Shown piece after piece: positions 1-6,199 of a stretch of DNA of 11,862 nucleotides (within the stretch, counting starts at the first letter, position 1; each line of letters opens with the position of its first letter). The notes under the pieces were generated by a model. It was not told where the DNA came from and searched no databases. It saw nothing but the letters and a program-made list of their open reading frames with translations. The position numbers and the translations under genes are program-made. Source of the stretch: an uncultured Panacagrimonas sp. GTDB taxonomy: Bacteria; Pseudomonadota; Gammaproteobacteria; Nevskiales; Nevskiaceae. The stretch is taken from the NCBI GenBank assembly GCA_946481265.1, contig CAMLNE010000099.1, positions 1-11,862 on the forward strand, read 5' to 3'.

Positions 1-106
1 GCGCAGATAGCCGTCACCTCCCGCACCCGCGCTCCGCGGCACCGTGTCGGCGACGCGGTCGCGCCCCGAGCGAGCATTCTGCGGGGTAGGGGTAGGCCCA
101 TCGAGC

Positions 107-142
107 TTTCATTTGGCCTTTCATTCGACGTTTCATTTTTTT
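107..142 (+). repeat. Three tandem 12-base TTTCATT units upstream of the tRNA promoter
   Basis: The heptamer TTTCATT occurs at 107-113, 119-125 and 131-137, exactly 12 bases apart, so the stretch reads as three 12-base units with diverging tails (TGGCC, CGACG, TTTTT). It ends just before the -35 box at 145. The tract is clearly richer in A and T than the flanking DNA. By position it could act as an UP element contacted by the RNA polymerase alpha subunits, or as a binding site for an activator. That role is inferred; the periodicity is directly visible. Confidence 0.5.
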
Positions 143-144
143 CG

Positions 145-172
145 TTGACAGTCCTAGGCCAGCGGCTAAAAT
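145..172 (+). promoter_or_regulatory. Sigma-70 promoter of the tRNA-Gly-Cys-Leu cluster
   Basis: A perfect -35 box TTGACA (145-150) and a good -10 box TAAAAT (167-172) are separated by 16 bases. The -10 box is followed by a GC-rich discriminator (173-182, GCGCGTCCCC), and tRNA-Gly begins at 185, where a stable-RNA transcript with a very short leader would be expected. A GC-rich discriminator is characteristic of stable-RNA promoters under stringent (ppGpp) control, so growth-rate regulation is likely. Transcription may continue into ccmA, which lies a few bases after the last tRNA. Confidence 0.8.
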
Positions 173-184
173 GCGCGTCCCCAA

Positions 185-260
185 GCGGGAATAGCTCAGT
201 TGGTAGAGCGCAACCTTGCCAAGGTTGAGGTCGCGAGTTCGAACCTCGTTTCCCGCTCCA
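185..260 (+). tRNA. tRNA-Gly (anticodon GCC)
   Basis: The gene is 76 bases long with an encoded 3' CCA. The acceptor stem pairs GCGGGAA with TTCCCGC, the T-loop GTTCGAA is standard, and the D-arm carries the usual AGCTCAGTTGGTAGAGC pattern. The anticodon GCC is at 218-220 and reads GGC and GGU glycine codons. It is the first of three tRNA genes, in the order known from glyW-cysT-leuZ of E. coli, and follows the promoter at 145-172. Confidence 0.97.
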
Positions 261-273
261 GATTCGTGAACGG

Positions 274-295
274 CCCCGGTTGACCCGGGGTTTTT
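274..295 (+). terminator. Terminator-like hairpin between tRNA-Gly and tRNA-Cys
   Basis: A perfect 6-base-pair GC stem, CCCCGG (274-279) with CCGGGG (285-290), closes a 5-base loop and is followed at once by TTTTT (291-295). This is the classical form of an intrinsic terminator. Its position 13 bases after tRNA-Gly means it would reduce read-through into tRNA-Cys, tRNA-Leu and possibly ccm. The stem is short, so termination is probably partial, or the hairpin could instead help 3' processing of tRNA-Gly. Confidence 0.6.
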
Positions 296-312
296 CGCTT
301 CTGCTTAGCCGT

Positions 313-318
313 TAGAAT
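313..318 (+). promoter_or_regulatory. Possible second promoter (-10 only) before tRNA-Cys
   Basis: TAGAAT (313-318) matches five of six bases of the -10 consensus and is followed by a GC-rich discriminator (CACGGCGCCC) with tRNA-Cys starting at 329, the same geometry as the promoter ahead of tRNA-Gly. The -35 region at normal spacing falls on the terminator T-run and is poor (TTTTTC or similar), so this call rests on the -10 box and position alone. It would supply tRNA-Cys, tRNA-Leu and ccm transcription downstream of the hairpin. Confidence 0.35.
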
Positions 319-328
319 CACGGCGCCC

Positions 329-402
329 GGCTGGGTGGCAGAGTGGTCATGCAGCGGACTGCAAATCCGCGTACGCCGGTTCAATTCCGACCCCAGCCTC
401 CA
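329..402 (+). tRNA. tRNA-Cys (anticodon GCA)
   Basis: The gene is 74 bases long with an encoded CCA end. The acceptor stem GGCTGGG pairs with CCCAGCC, the anticodon stem GCGGA/TCCGC encloses the anticodon GCA at 361-363, and the T-loop is GTTCAAT. The discriminator base is T, the usual identity element for cysteinyl-tRNA synthetase. It is the second gene of the Gly-Cys-Leu cluster. Confidence 0.97.
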
Positions 403-437
403 TTTCGCAGATGGCATGATCCCTGTTCCGATGCAGA

Positions 438-524
438 GCCCGAATGGCGGAATCGGTAGACGCCGGGGACTTAAAATCCCCCGACTTTCGGGTCGTGCCG
501 GTTCGAGTCCGGCTTCGGGCACCA
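438..524 (+). tRNA. tRNA-Leu (anticodon UAA)
   Basis: The gene is 87 bases long, with the long variable arm of a class II tRNA (stem CGAC at 482-485 with GTCG at 492-495). The acceptor stem GCCCGAA pairs with TTCGGGC and the discriminator base is A. The anticodon stem GGGGA/TCCCC encloses a loop with TAA at 472-474, reading UUA and UUG codons. The 3' CCA is encoded (522-524), and the ccmA coding region starts 4 to 10 bases later, so processing of this tRNA defines the 5' end of the ccm message if the two are co-transcribed. Confidence 0.97.
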
Positions 525-534
525 GGCCTTGACC

Positions 535-1116
535 GTGCTGTTGTCGGCCACGGCGCTGAGCGTCGGCCGCGGCGACCGCAGGCTGCTGTCGGACCTGGAC
601 TTCACGATCTCGCCCGGTGACGTTCTGCATCTGCGCGGGCGCAACGGCGCCGGCAAATCCTCGCTGATCGACGTCCTGGTCGGCCTGCGTGCGCCGCAGG
701 CCGGGCAGGTGCAACGACCGGGGACCGGGCAGTTCCACTGGATCGGGCACCGCAATGCACTCAACGCCGACCTGAGCCTGGTGGAGAACCTCGCGGACTG
801 GTGCTGGATCAACGGCGTGTCCACGGTCCGCGTGATGCCGGCGCTGGAGCGTCTGGGACTGTCCCGCCTGCGGCGGCGACCGGCGCGCACGCTGTCGGCC
901 GGGCAGAAGCGGCGCGCGGCGCTGGCACGCCTGCTGCTCGCGCCGCGCGCGCTATGGCTGCTCGACGAGCCGCTCAGTGGCCTGGACGGCGAGGGCCTGG
1001 CCCTGCTCGGACAGTTGATGAACGAGCACGTGGCGGGCGAGGGCGGCATCGTGGTGACCAGCCACCAGGCCCTGCCGGGCCGCCTGCCGCGCGTGACCGT
1101 GATCGAACTCGGATGA
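535..1116 (+). CDS. ccmA: Cytochrome c biogenesis ATP-binding export protein CcmA
   Basis: CcmA is the cytoplasmic ATPase of the CcmAB transporter that drives release of holo-CcmE from CcmC during cytochrome c maturation. Seen from the GTG at 535 the protein has 193 residues, close to the 207 of E. coli. It carries Walker A GRNGAGKSS (35-43), the ABC signature LSAGQ (120-124), Walker B LWLLDEP (140-146) and an H-loop TSHQ (His177). The start is uncertain: TTG at 529 gives two more residues but leaves only 2 bases after the nearest AGG, whereas GTG at 535 lies 8 bases after AGG (524-526); TTG at 541 is also possible. All candidates begin within 17 bases of the tRNA-Leu CCA end, so the ribosome binding site would overlap the tRNA. 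No ATG is available at the start. First gene of the ccm operon. Confidence 0.95.
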   Translation: MLLSATALSVGRGDRRLLSDLDFTISPGDVLHLRGRNGAGKSSLIDVLVGLRAPQAGQVQRPGTGQFHWIGHRNALNADLSLVENLADWCWINGVSTVRVMPALERLGLSRLRRRPARTLSAGQKRRAALARLLLAPRALWLLDEPLSGLDGEGLALLGQLMNEHVAGEGGIVVTSHQALPGRLPRVTVIELG

Positions 1117-1150
1117 TCGCGATGTGCGCCTGCTTCCGATCCGGACCCGC

Positions 1151-1819
1151 ATGAGCGCGTTCCTCGCCACGCTGTCGCGCGAACTGCGCATCGCCGCGCG
1201 CAACAAGGCCTCGTTCCTGATGCCGCCGCTGTTCTTCGCGATCGTCGTCACCCTGTTTGCGCTGGGCGGCAAGCCGGACGATCCGCAGCTGGCCGCGCTC
1301 GCGCCCTCGGTGCTGTGGGTCGGCTCGCTGCTAGCCGCCCTGCTGACCCTGGACCGCCTGTTTCGCGCGGACCTGGAGGACGGTTGGCTGGAGCAGGTCT
1401 TCGTCAGCTCCTCGTCGCCACTGGGCATGGTGTTGGGCAAGTTTGCCGCCCACTGGCTGCTGACCGGCCTGCCCCTGTTGCTGCTGGCCGCACCGCTGGC
1501 GCTGCAGCTGGGGTTTCCGGGCGGCGCGCCACTGGCCTGGCTGCTGTGCGGGCTGCTGTTCGGCACGCCGCTGTTGAGCGTGGTCGGTGGTTTTGCCGCC
1601 GCGCTCACCGTCGCGCTGCCGCGTGCCGGCCTGCTCCTGCCGGTGGTGGTACTGCCGCTGCTTGCACCGGTCGTGATCTTCGGCAGCGGCGCTGCGCGAG
1701 CGGCCCATACGGGGCTGGATGCGAGCGGTCCGATATACTTTTTGGCGGCCTTGCTGGTTCTGACGCTGACCCTGCTTCCCTGGGCGGCGACCGCAGCGCT
1801 GAGAAACGCCTTCGACTGA
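1151..1819 (+). CDS. ccmB: Haem exporter membrane protein CcmB
   Basis: CcmB is the inner-membrane partner of the CcmA ATPase. The protein of 222 residues (E. coli 220) has about six hydrophobic segments, roughly 22-38, 53-66, 97-120, 126-145, 158-178 and 196-215. Family-typical stretches are LDRLFRADLEDGWLEQ (67-82), TGLPLL (105-110) and LFGTPLL (136-142). The ATG at 1151 was chosen because the product then starts, like E. coli CcmB, a few residues before the conserved R-ELR segment; a GTG at 1124 in the same frame would add nine residues without known homology. A weak GGA lies 5 bases before the ATG. The gap after ccmA is 34 bases. Confidence 0.95.
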   Translation: MSAFLATLSRELRIAARNKASFLMPPLFFAIVVTLFALGGKPDDPQLAALAPSVLWVGSLLAALLTLDRLFRADLEDGWLEQVFVSSSSPLGMVLGKFAAHWLLTGLPLLLLAAPLALQLGFPGGAPLAWLLCGLLFGTPLLSVVGGFAAALTVALPRAGLLLPVVVLPLLAPVVIFGSGAARAAHTGLDASGPIYFLAALLVLTLTLLPWAATAALRNAFD

Positions 1820-1841
1820 CCGTTCCGACCTCGCGATCCCG

Positions 1842-2576
1842 ATGTGGACCTGGTTTCACCGCCTGGCTTCGCCGCCGAGCTTCTACCGCCTAGCCGACCG
1901 GCTGGCGCCCTGGCTCGCCGGCGCAGCGATGCTGCTGCTCGGCTACGGCCTGTTTGCCGGCCTGTGGCTGGCGCCCAAGGATTACCAGCAGGGCGATGCC
2001 TTTCGCATCATTTACCTGCACGTTCCGGCCGCGGCGCTGTCCCTGTCGCTCTACACCGGCATGGCGGTCGCCGGCGTGGTCGCGCTGATCTGGCGCATCA
2101 AGCTGGCGGAATGCGCCGTCGTGGCGCTGGCACCGATCGGCGCGAGTTTCACCGCCTTGGCCCTGGTGACGGGGATGCTGTGGGGCAAGCCGATGTGGGG
2201 CGCATATTGGGTATGGGATGCGCGCCTGACCTCCGAGCTGGTGCTGCTGTTCCTGTACCTGGGCGTGATCGGCCTGGACGGTGCGTTCGCCGACCGGCGT
2301 GCGGCGGCGCGGGCCTGCGCGCTGCTGGCGATCGTGGGCGCGGTGAACGTGCCGATCGTGAAGTACTCGGTCGAGTGGTGGAACAGCCTGCACCAGTCGT
2401 CCACGATCCTGAAATTCGGCAAGCCGACCATCACCACCGACATGGCCATCCCGCTGTACGCCTCGCTGCTTGGCGCCTACCTGCTGGCCGGGTTCGCCGC
2501 GCTGCGACGGATACAGAACGAGCTGCTGTTCCGCGAACGGCGTGCAGCATGGGTCCGTGAAGCGGTGTCGAACTGA
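1842..2576 (+). CDS. ccmC: Haem handling protein CcmC
   Basis: CcmC presents haem to the chaperone CcmE in the periplasm and catalyses its covalent attachment. The 244-residue membrane protein carries the tryptophan-rich WWD signature of the haem handling proteins at 114-126 (W114, W119, W123, W125, D126). The two haem-ligand histidines known from E. coli, His60 and His184, are both present at exactly the same numbers (YLHVP and SLHQSS). Six membrane segments are expected from the hydrophobic pattern. The gene follows ccmB after 22 bases, with no clear Shine-Dalgarno before the ATG. Confidence 0.97.
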   Translation: MWTWFHRLASPPSFYRLADRLAPWLAGAAMLLLGYGLFAGLWLAPKDYQQGDAFRIIYLHVPAAALSLSLYTGMAVAGVVALIWRIKLAECAVVALAPIGASFTALALVTGMLWGKPMWGAYWVWDARLTSELVLLFLYLGVIGLDGAFADRRAAARACALLAIVGAVNVPIVKYSVEWWNSLHQSSTILKFGKPTITTDMAIPLYASLLGAYLLAGFAALRRIQNELLFRERRAAWVREAVSN

Positions 2577-2597
2577 AGCAAGGCGACGATCCGGTCA

Positions 2598-2771
2598 ATG
2601 GCAATGAAAGAAATCTTCGACATGGGCGGTTACGGGGTATTCGTCTGGAGCAGCGTGCTGCTCGGACTGGCGACCTATGTCTGGAACCTGGTGGCGCCGA
2701 CGATGCAGCGGCGCGCCGTGATCGACCGTATCGCCGAGGGTGACGAGGACGGGACGGAGGACATCTCGTGA
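2598..2771 (+). CDS. ccmD: Small haem exporter subunit CcmD
   Basis: This 57-residue ORF sits exactly between ccmC and ccmE, where ccmD belongs. CcmD is a small single-span membrane protein of the CcmABCD complex needed for release of holo-CcmE. The sequence shows the family signature FDMGGYGVFVW (residues 7-17), one membrane segment of about 20 residues to residue 33, and a charged cytoplasmic tail with basic then acidic residues. The start at ATG 2598 could instead be the ATG at 2604; neither has a strong ribosome binding site at good spacing (AGG at 2581-2583 is distant). The stop codon overlaps the ccmE start in GTGA (2768-2771). Confidence 0.9.
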   Translation: MAMKEIFDMGGYGVFVWSSVLLGLATYVWNLVAPTMQRRAVIDRIAEGDEDGTEDIS

Positions 2772-3229
2772 CGCGCCGCCAGCGACGCATGTTCGCCGTC
2801 GGTGGCCTGGTCCTTGGCCTGGGGCTTGCCGCCTGGCTGGGATTCACCGCCTTCAGCAAGAACCTCATGTACTTCTACACGCCCAGCGACATCGTCGCGG
2901 GGAAGGCGCCGGAACACGCCAAGCTGCGCCTCGGTGGCCTGGTCGAGCGCGGCAGCGTGGCGCGCGGTGAGGGCCTCGACGTGAACTTCACCCTGGCGGA
3001 TTGTTCGCAGAAGGTGGGCGTGCGCTATGCGGGCATCCTTCCCGACCTGTTCCGCGAAGGGCAGGGCATCGTCGCCACCGGCCACATCGAGAACGGGACC
3101 TTCGTCGCCGAGGAAGTGCTGGCCAAGCACGACGAGAACTACATGCCGCCGGAACTGGCCGATTCGCTGGTCACCGACACCGGGCATTCCTGCATGCCGT
3201 TCAAGCCGGTGGAGGCAGGGCGCTCGTGA
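2768..3229 (+). CDS. ccmE: Haem chaperone CcmE
   Basis: CcmE binds haem covalently in the periplasm and hands it to the CcmF/H ligase. The 153-residue protein has one N-terminal membrane anchor (about 8-27) and a periplasmic beta-barrel domain. The haem-attachment motif AKHDENYMPPE is intact, with His121 as the attachment residue and Tyr125 as the axial ligand, equivalent to His130 and Tyr134 in E. coli. The GTG start at 2768 is supported by a strong GGAGG (2756-2760) at 7 bases and by the GTGA overlap with ccmD. Unusually, the periplasmic part carries two cysteines: Cys79 (LADCSQK) and Cys142 in the C-terminal tail (HSCMPF). As far as I recall, the E. coli protein has no cysteine in its periplasmic domain. 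Confidence 0.97.
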   Translation: MTRRQRRMFAVGGLVLGLGLAAWLGFTAFSKNLMYFYTPSDIVAGKAPEHAKLRLGGLVERGSVARGEGLDVNFTLADCSQKVGVRYAGILPDLFREGQGIVATGHIENGTFVAEEVLAKHDENYMPPELADSLVTDTGHSCMPFKPVEAGRS

Positions 3230-5208
3230 TCGCCGAACTCGGTCATTTCGCGTTGTGGCTCGCGCTTGCCGTCGCGCTGGTGCAGACGCTGGTGCCCGGC
3301 GCCGGTTATGCGCGGCGCAATGTGCGCTGGATGTCGATGGCCGGCACCGCCGCGCAGGCGCAGTTCCTGCTCGTGCTGGTCGCCTACCTGTGCCTGAGCG
3401 AGGCCTTCCGGCAGAACGATTTCTCGGTCGCCTATGTGGCGGCGAACTCGCACAGCGCGCTCCCGCTGATCTACCGCCTGTCGGCCGTTTGGGGCGCGCA
3501 CGAAGGTTCGCTGCTGCTGTGGCTGCTGATGCTGTCGGGCTGGAGCTTTGCCGTTTCGATCTTCAACCGGCGCCTGCCGGCGGAAGTCTCGAGCCTGGTG
3601 CTGGCGGCGCTGGGTGCCGTGAGCGTGGGTTTCATGCTCTTCATGCTGCTGACCTCGAACCCCTTCGAGCGTGTTTTCCCGGCGCCCCTCGAGGGGCGTG
3701 ACCTGAATCCGCTGCTGCAGGATCCCGGCCTGATCATCCATCCGCCGATGCTCTACATGGGCTATGTCGGATTCTCGGTGGGCTTTGCCTTCGCGATCGC
3801 CGCGCTGGTGACCGGCCGGCTGGACGCGGCCTGGGCACGCTGGGCGCGGCCCTGGGTGACGACGGCCTGGCTGTTCCTGACCATGGGCATCACGCTGGGC
3901 TCGTGGTGGGCCTACAACGAACTGGGGTGGGGCGGCTGGTGGTTCTGGGATCCGGTGGAAAACGCCTCGTTCATGCCCTGGCTGGTGGGCACGGCGCTGA
4001 TCCATTCGCTGGCGGTCACCGAGAAGCGCGGGCTGCTGCAGTCATGGACCCTGCTGCTGTCCATCATCGCGTTCTCGCTGTCGCTGCTCGGCACCTTCCT
4101 GGTGCGCTCCGGCGTCCTGGTCTCGGTGCACGCCTTCGCCACCGATCCGGCGCGCGGCGTGTTCATCCTGGCCTTCCTCGGCGCCGTGGTCGGCGGCGGC
4201 CTGGCGCTCTATGCCGTTCGCGCGCCCCGGCTGGTGCGCGAAGGCGAGATGACGCTGGCCTCGCGCGAGGGCCTGCTGCTGTTCAACAACGTGTTCCTGG
4301 TCGCCGCCGCCGCCGCCGTGCTGCTGGGCACGCTCTATCCGCTGGCGATCGATGCGCTGGGCCTGGGCAAGATCTCGGTCGGGCCGCCCTACTTCAACGC
4401 GGTGTTCCTGCCGCTGATGGCGCCGCTGGCGGTGCTGGTGGGCCTGGCCGGCGTGGTGTCGTGGAAGCGCGCGCGACTGCGCGAGGCCGCCTGGTCGCTG
4501 CGCAAGCTGGCGGCACTGGCGCTGGTGCTCGGCATCGCCCTGCCGTTCCTGACCCAGGGCCGGGGATCGATCGCGGCCTCCATCGGCGCGGTGCTGGCGC
4601 TGTGGGTGATCACCACCTCGGTGCAGGAAGTCTGGCGGCGCGTGCGCGCCAAGCCCACGCTGAAGGCCGGACTTGCATCCGTTCCGCGCGGTGCCTGGGG
4701 CATGACCCTGGCGCACCTGGGGCTGGGCGTGTGGACGCTGGGCGTGGCGTTCACCTCGACCTTCAGCGTGGAGAAGGATGTGCGGCTCGGTCCCGGGCAG
4801 AGCGCGGACATCGGCCGCTACGAGTTCCGCTTCGACGGCGTCGAACATGTCGAGGGGCCGAACTTCAAATCCGATACCGGTCGCGTCGTGGTGTCGCTCA
4901 GCGGTCGCCAGATCGCCACCTTGGCGCCGGAAAAGCGCTTGTACCCGTCGCAGGGCAGCGTGATGACCGAGGCCGCGGTCGACCACAACCCGCTGCGCGA
5001 CCTGTACGTGGCGATGGGCGAGCCCATCGACCGCAGCAACGTCAATGGTGACTGGGCGCTGCGCCTCTACTACAAGCCGATGATGCGGCTGGTCTGGTTC
5101 GGCGGCGTCCTGATGTTCTTCGGCGGCATCCTGGCCGCCTCGGACCGCCGCTACCGGCTGGCCGCGCGCGCGCCGGCGCGCGTTCCGGACGGAGCGGCCA
5201 CAGCCTGA
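3226..5208 (+). CDS. ccmF: Cytochrome c haem lyase subunit CcmF
   Basis: CcmF is the large membrane core of the haem ligation complex, moving haem from holo-CcmE to apocytochrome c. The product of 660 residues (E. coli 647) is strongly hydrophobic, with many membrane spans. The WWD motif GWGGWWFWDPVEN is at residues 234-246. Four histidines match the known haem ligands: His172 and His302 flanking the WWD site (family periplasmic pair), and His260 and His497 (family b-haem pair). A periplasmic domain lies near the C-terminus (about 510-620), followed by a final membrane span. The GTG start at 3226 overlaps the ccmE stop in GTGA and has GGAGG (3211-3215) 10 bases upstream; the frame is open further 5' but that part is the antiphase shadow of ccmE. 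Confidence 0.97.
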   Translation: MIAELGHFALWLALAVALVQTLVPGAGYARRNVRWMSMAGTAAQAQFLLVLVAYLCLSEAFRQNDFSVAYVAANSHSALPLIYRLSAVWGAHEGSLLLWLLMLSGWSFAVSIFNRRLPAEVSSLVLAALGAVSVGFMLFMLLTSNPFERVFPAPLEGRDLNPLLQDPGLIIHPPMLYMGYVGFSVGFAFAIAALVTGRLDAAWARWARPWVTTAWLFLTMGITLGSWWAYNELGWGGWWFWDPVENASFMPWLVGTALIHSLAVTEKRGLLQSWTLLLSIIAFSLSLLGTFLVRSGVLVSVHAFATDPARGVFILAFLGAVVGGGLALYAVRAPRLVREGEMTLASREGLLLFNNVFLVAAAAAVLLGTLYPLAIDALGLGKISVGPPYFNAVFLPLMAPLAVLVGLAGVVSWKRARLREAAWSLRKLAALALVLGIALPFLTQGRGSIAASIGAVLALWVITTSVQEVWRRVRAKPTLKAGLASVPRGAWGMTLAHLGLGVWTLGVAFTSTFSVEKDVRLGPGQSADIGRYEFRFDGVEHVEGPNFKSDTGRVVVSLSGRQIATLAPEKRLYPSQGSVMTEAAVDHNPLRDLYVAMGEPIDRSNVNGDWALRLYYKPMMRLVWFGGVLMFFGGILAASDRRYRLAARAPARVPDGAATA

Positions 5209-5723
5209 TGCGGTACGCCATTCCGGTCGTGGTGCTGGGGATCCTGGTGGTGCTGCTGGCCATCGGGCTGCGGCTGGATCCGCGCGAGGTTCCGAGTCCG
5301 CTGATCGGCAAGCCGGCGCCGGCGTTCCAGCTGCCGCTGCTCGACGCCGAAGGGCAGATGCTGGGCACGGCGGACCTGGCCGGTCGCCCGCTGCTGGTCA
5401 ACTTCTTTGCGAGCTGGTGCGCGGGCTGCAAGGTCGAACACCCGCTGCTGATGCAGCTTGCGCAGCAGGGCGTCGAGATCGTCGGCATGGATTACAAGGA
5501 CGAGCCGGCCGACGCGCGCCGCTGGCTGCAACGCAACGGAAATCCCTATCGGCAGGTGGTGCTGGACCGGGAGGGACAGGCCGGCCTGGACTGGGGCGTG
5601 TACGGCGTCCCGGAAACCTACGTGCTGGGCGCCGATGGGCGGGTCCTGTTCAAGCAGGTCGGGCCGATGACGCCACAGGCCTGGGAGCGGGACATCCGGC
5701 CCCTGCTCGCACTTTCACCATGA
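5208..5723 (+). CDS. ccmG: Thiol:disulfide interchange protein CcmG (DsbE)
   Basis: CcmG is a membrane-anchored thioredoxin-like protein that reduces disulfides in the apocytochrome-CcmH pathway. The 171-residue product has an N-terminal uncleaved anchor (about 3-20), then a thioredoxin fold with the active site WCAGC (Cys71 and Cys74) in the sequence FFASWCAGCKVEHP. The cis-proline loop is the family-typical YGVPET (Pro135). The dipeptide between the cysteines is Ala-Gly, whereas E. coli CcmG has Pro-Thr. The ATG overlaps the ccmF stop in TGATG, which suggests translational coupling. Confidence 0.95.
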   Translation: MRYAIPVVVLGILVVLLAIGLRLDPREVPSPLIGKPAPAFQLPLLDAEGQMLGTADLAGRPLLVNFFASWCAGCKVEHPLLMQLAQQGVEIVGMDYKDEPADARRWLQRNGNPYRQVVLDREGQAGLDWGVYGVPETYVLGADGRVLFKQVGPMTPQAWERDIRPLLALSP

Positions 5724-6199
5724 AAAGGGAAACGACCGGCCGGATGTTCGTGCGCGCGACCCTGATCGGGCTGCTGCTGGCCTTCACGTCGACGGGCTTC
5801 GCGTTGACGCCACAGGCCGACACCCTCACGCCGGAGCAGGACGCGCGCTACCGCACATTGATCCACGAACTGCGTTGCCTGGTGTGCCAGAACCAGACCA
5901 TCGCCGACTCCAACGCCGACCTGGCGGCGGATCTGCGCCAGCAGGTACACGAGCGCATCGCGGCCGGCCAGACCGACGACCAGATCCGTGACTACGTCAC
6001 TGATCGCTACGGCGACTTCGTCCTGTACAAACCCCCCGTCAACAGCCGCACCCTGCTGCTGTGGATCGGCCCCTTCCTGCTGGTCGCGGCCGGGTTGCTG
6101 GCGGTGTGGCGCGTCCTGCGCAGACCGCGTGCGCCCGCGACACCCACCGCCGCGGACGATGCCGAGCGCCTGCGCCGGCTTCTCGACGAGGAACGCTGA
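5720..6199 (+). CDS. ccmH: Cytochrome c maturation thiol protein CcmH
   Basis: CcmH is the periplasmic thiol reductant that keeps the CXXCH cysteines of apocytochrome c reduced. The 159-residue product has a signal peptide (about 1-28, ending FA before LTPQ), the signature LRCLVCQNQ (51-59) with Cys53 and Cys56, a conserved ADLAADLR region, the YGDFVLYKPP segment (97-106) and one C-terminal membrane span (about 111-133) followed by a short basic tail. Unlike E. coli, where CcmH and CcmI are one protein, it ends here and ccmI is separate. The ATG at 5720 is fixed by the ATGA overlap with the ccmG stop. Confidence 0.95.
   Translation: MKRETTGRMFVRATLIGLLLAFTSTGFALTPQADTLTPEQDARYRTLIHELRCLVCQNQTIADSNADLAADLRQQVHERIAAGQTDDQIRDYVTDRYGDFVLYKPPVNSRTLLLWIGPFLLVAAGLLAVWRVLRRPRAPATPTAADDAERLRRLLDEER

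Noticed and set aside
1..89. Possible C-terminal end of an upstream gene such as pgsA, in the frame closed by TAG at 87-89
   Set aside because: The 28 residues are Arg/Pro/Ser-rich with no hydrophobic stretch or known motif, so neither identity nor coding status can be supported. The pgsA thought comes only from the E. coli order around glyW-cysT-leuZ.
335..532. A 65-codon frame across tRNA-Cys and tRNA-Leu
   Set aside because: It is made of tRNA sequence read as codons; the two tRNA genes explain the region fully.
3001..3225. A 75-codon N-terminal extension of ccmF
   Set aside because: The frame is open, but the peptide is Arg/His-rich, overlaps ccmE entirely and has no membrane character. 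GTG at 3226 has a Shine-Dalgarno and matches the family length.
6061..6198. A 46-codon N-terminal extension of ccmI
   Set aside because: It overlaps the C-terminal membrane span of ccmH in another frame. ATG 6199 has GAGGAA at 5 bases and begins directly with the expected membrane segment.
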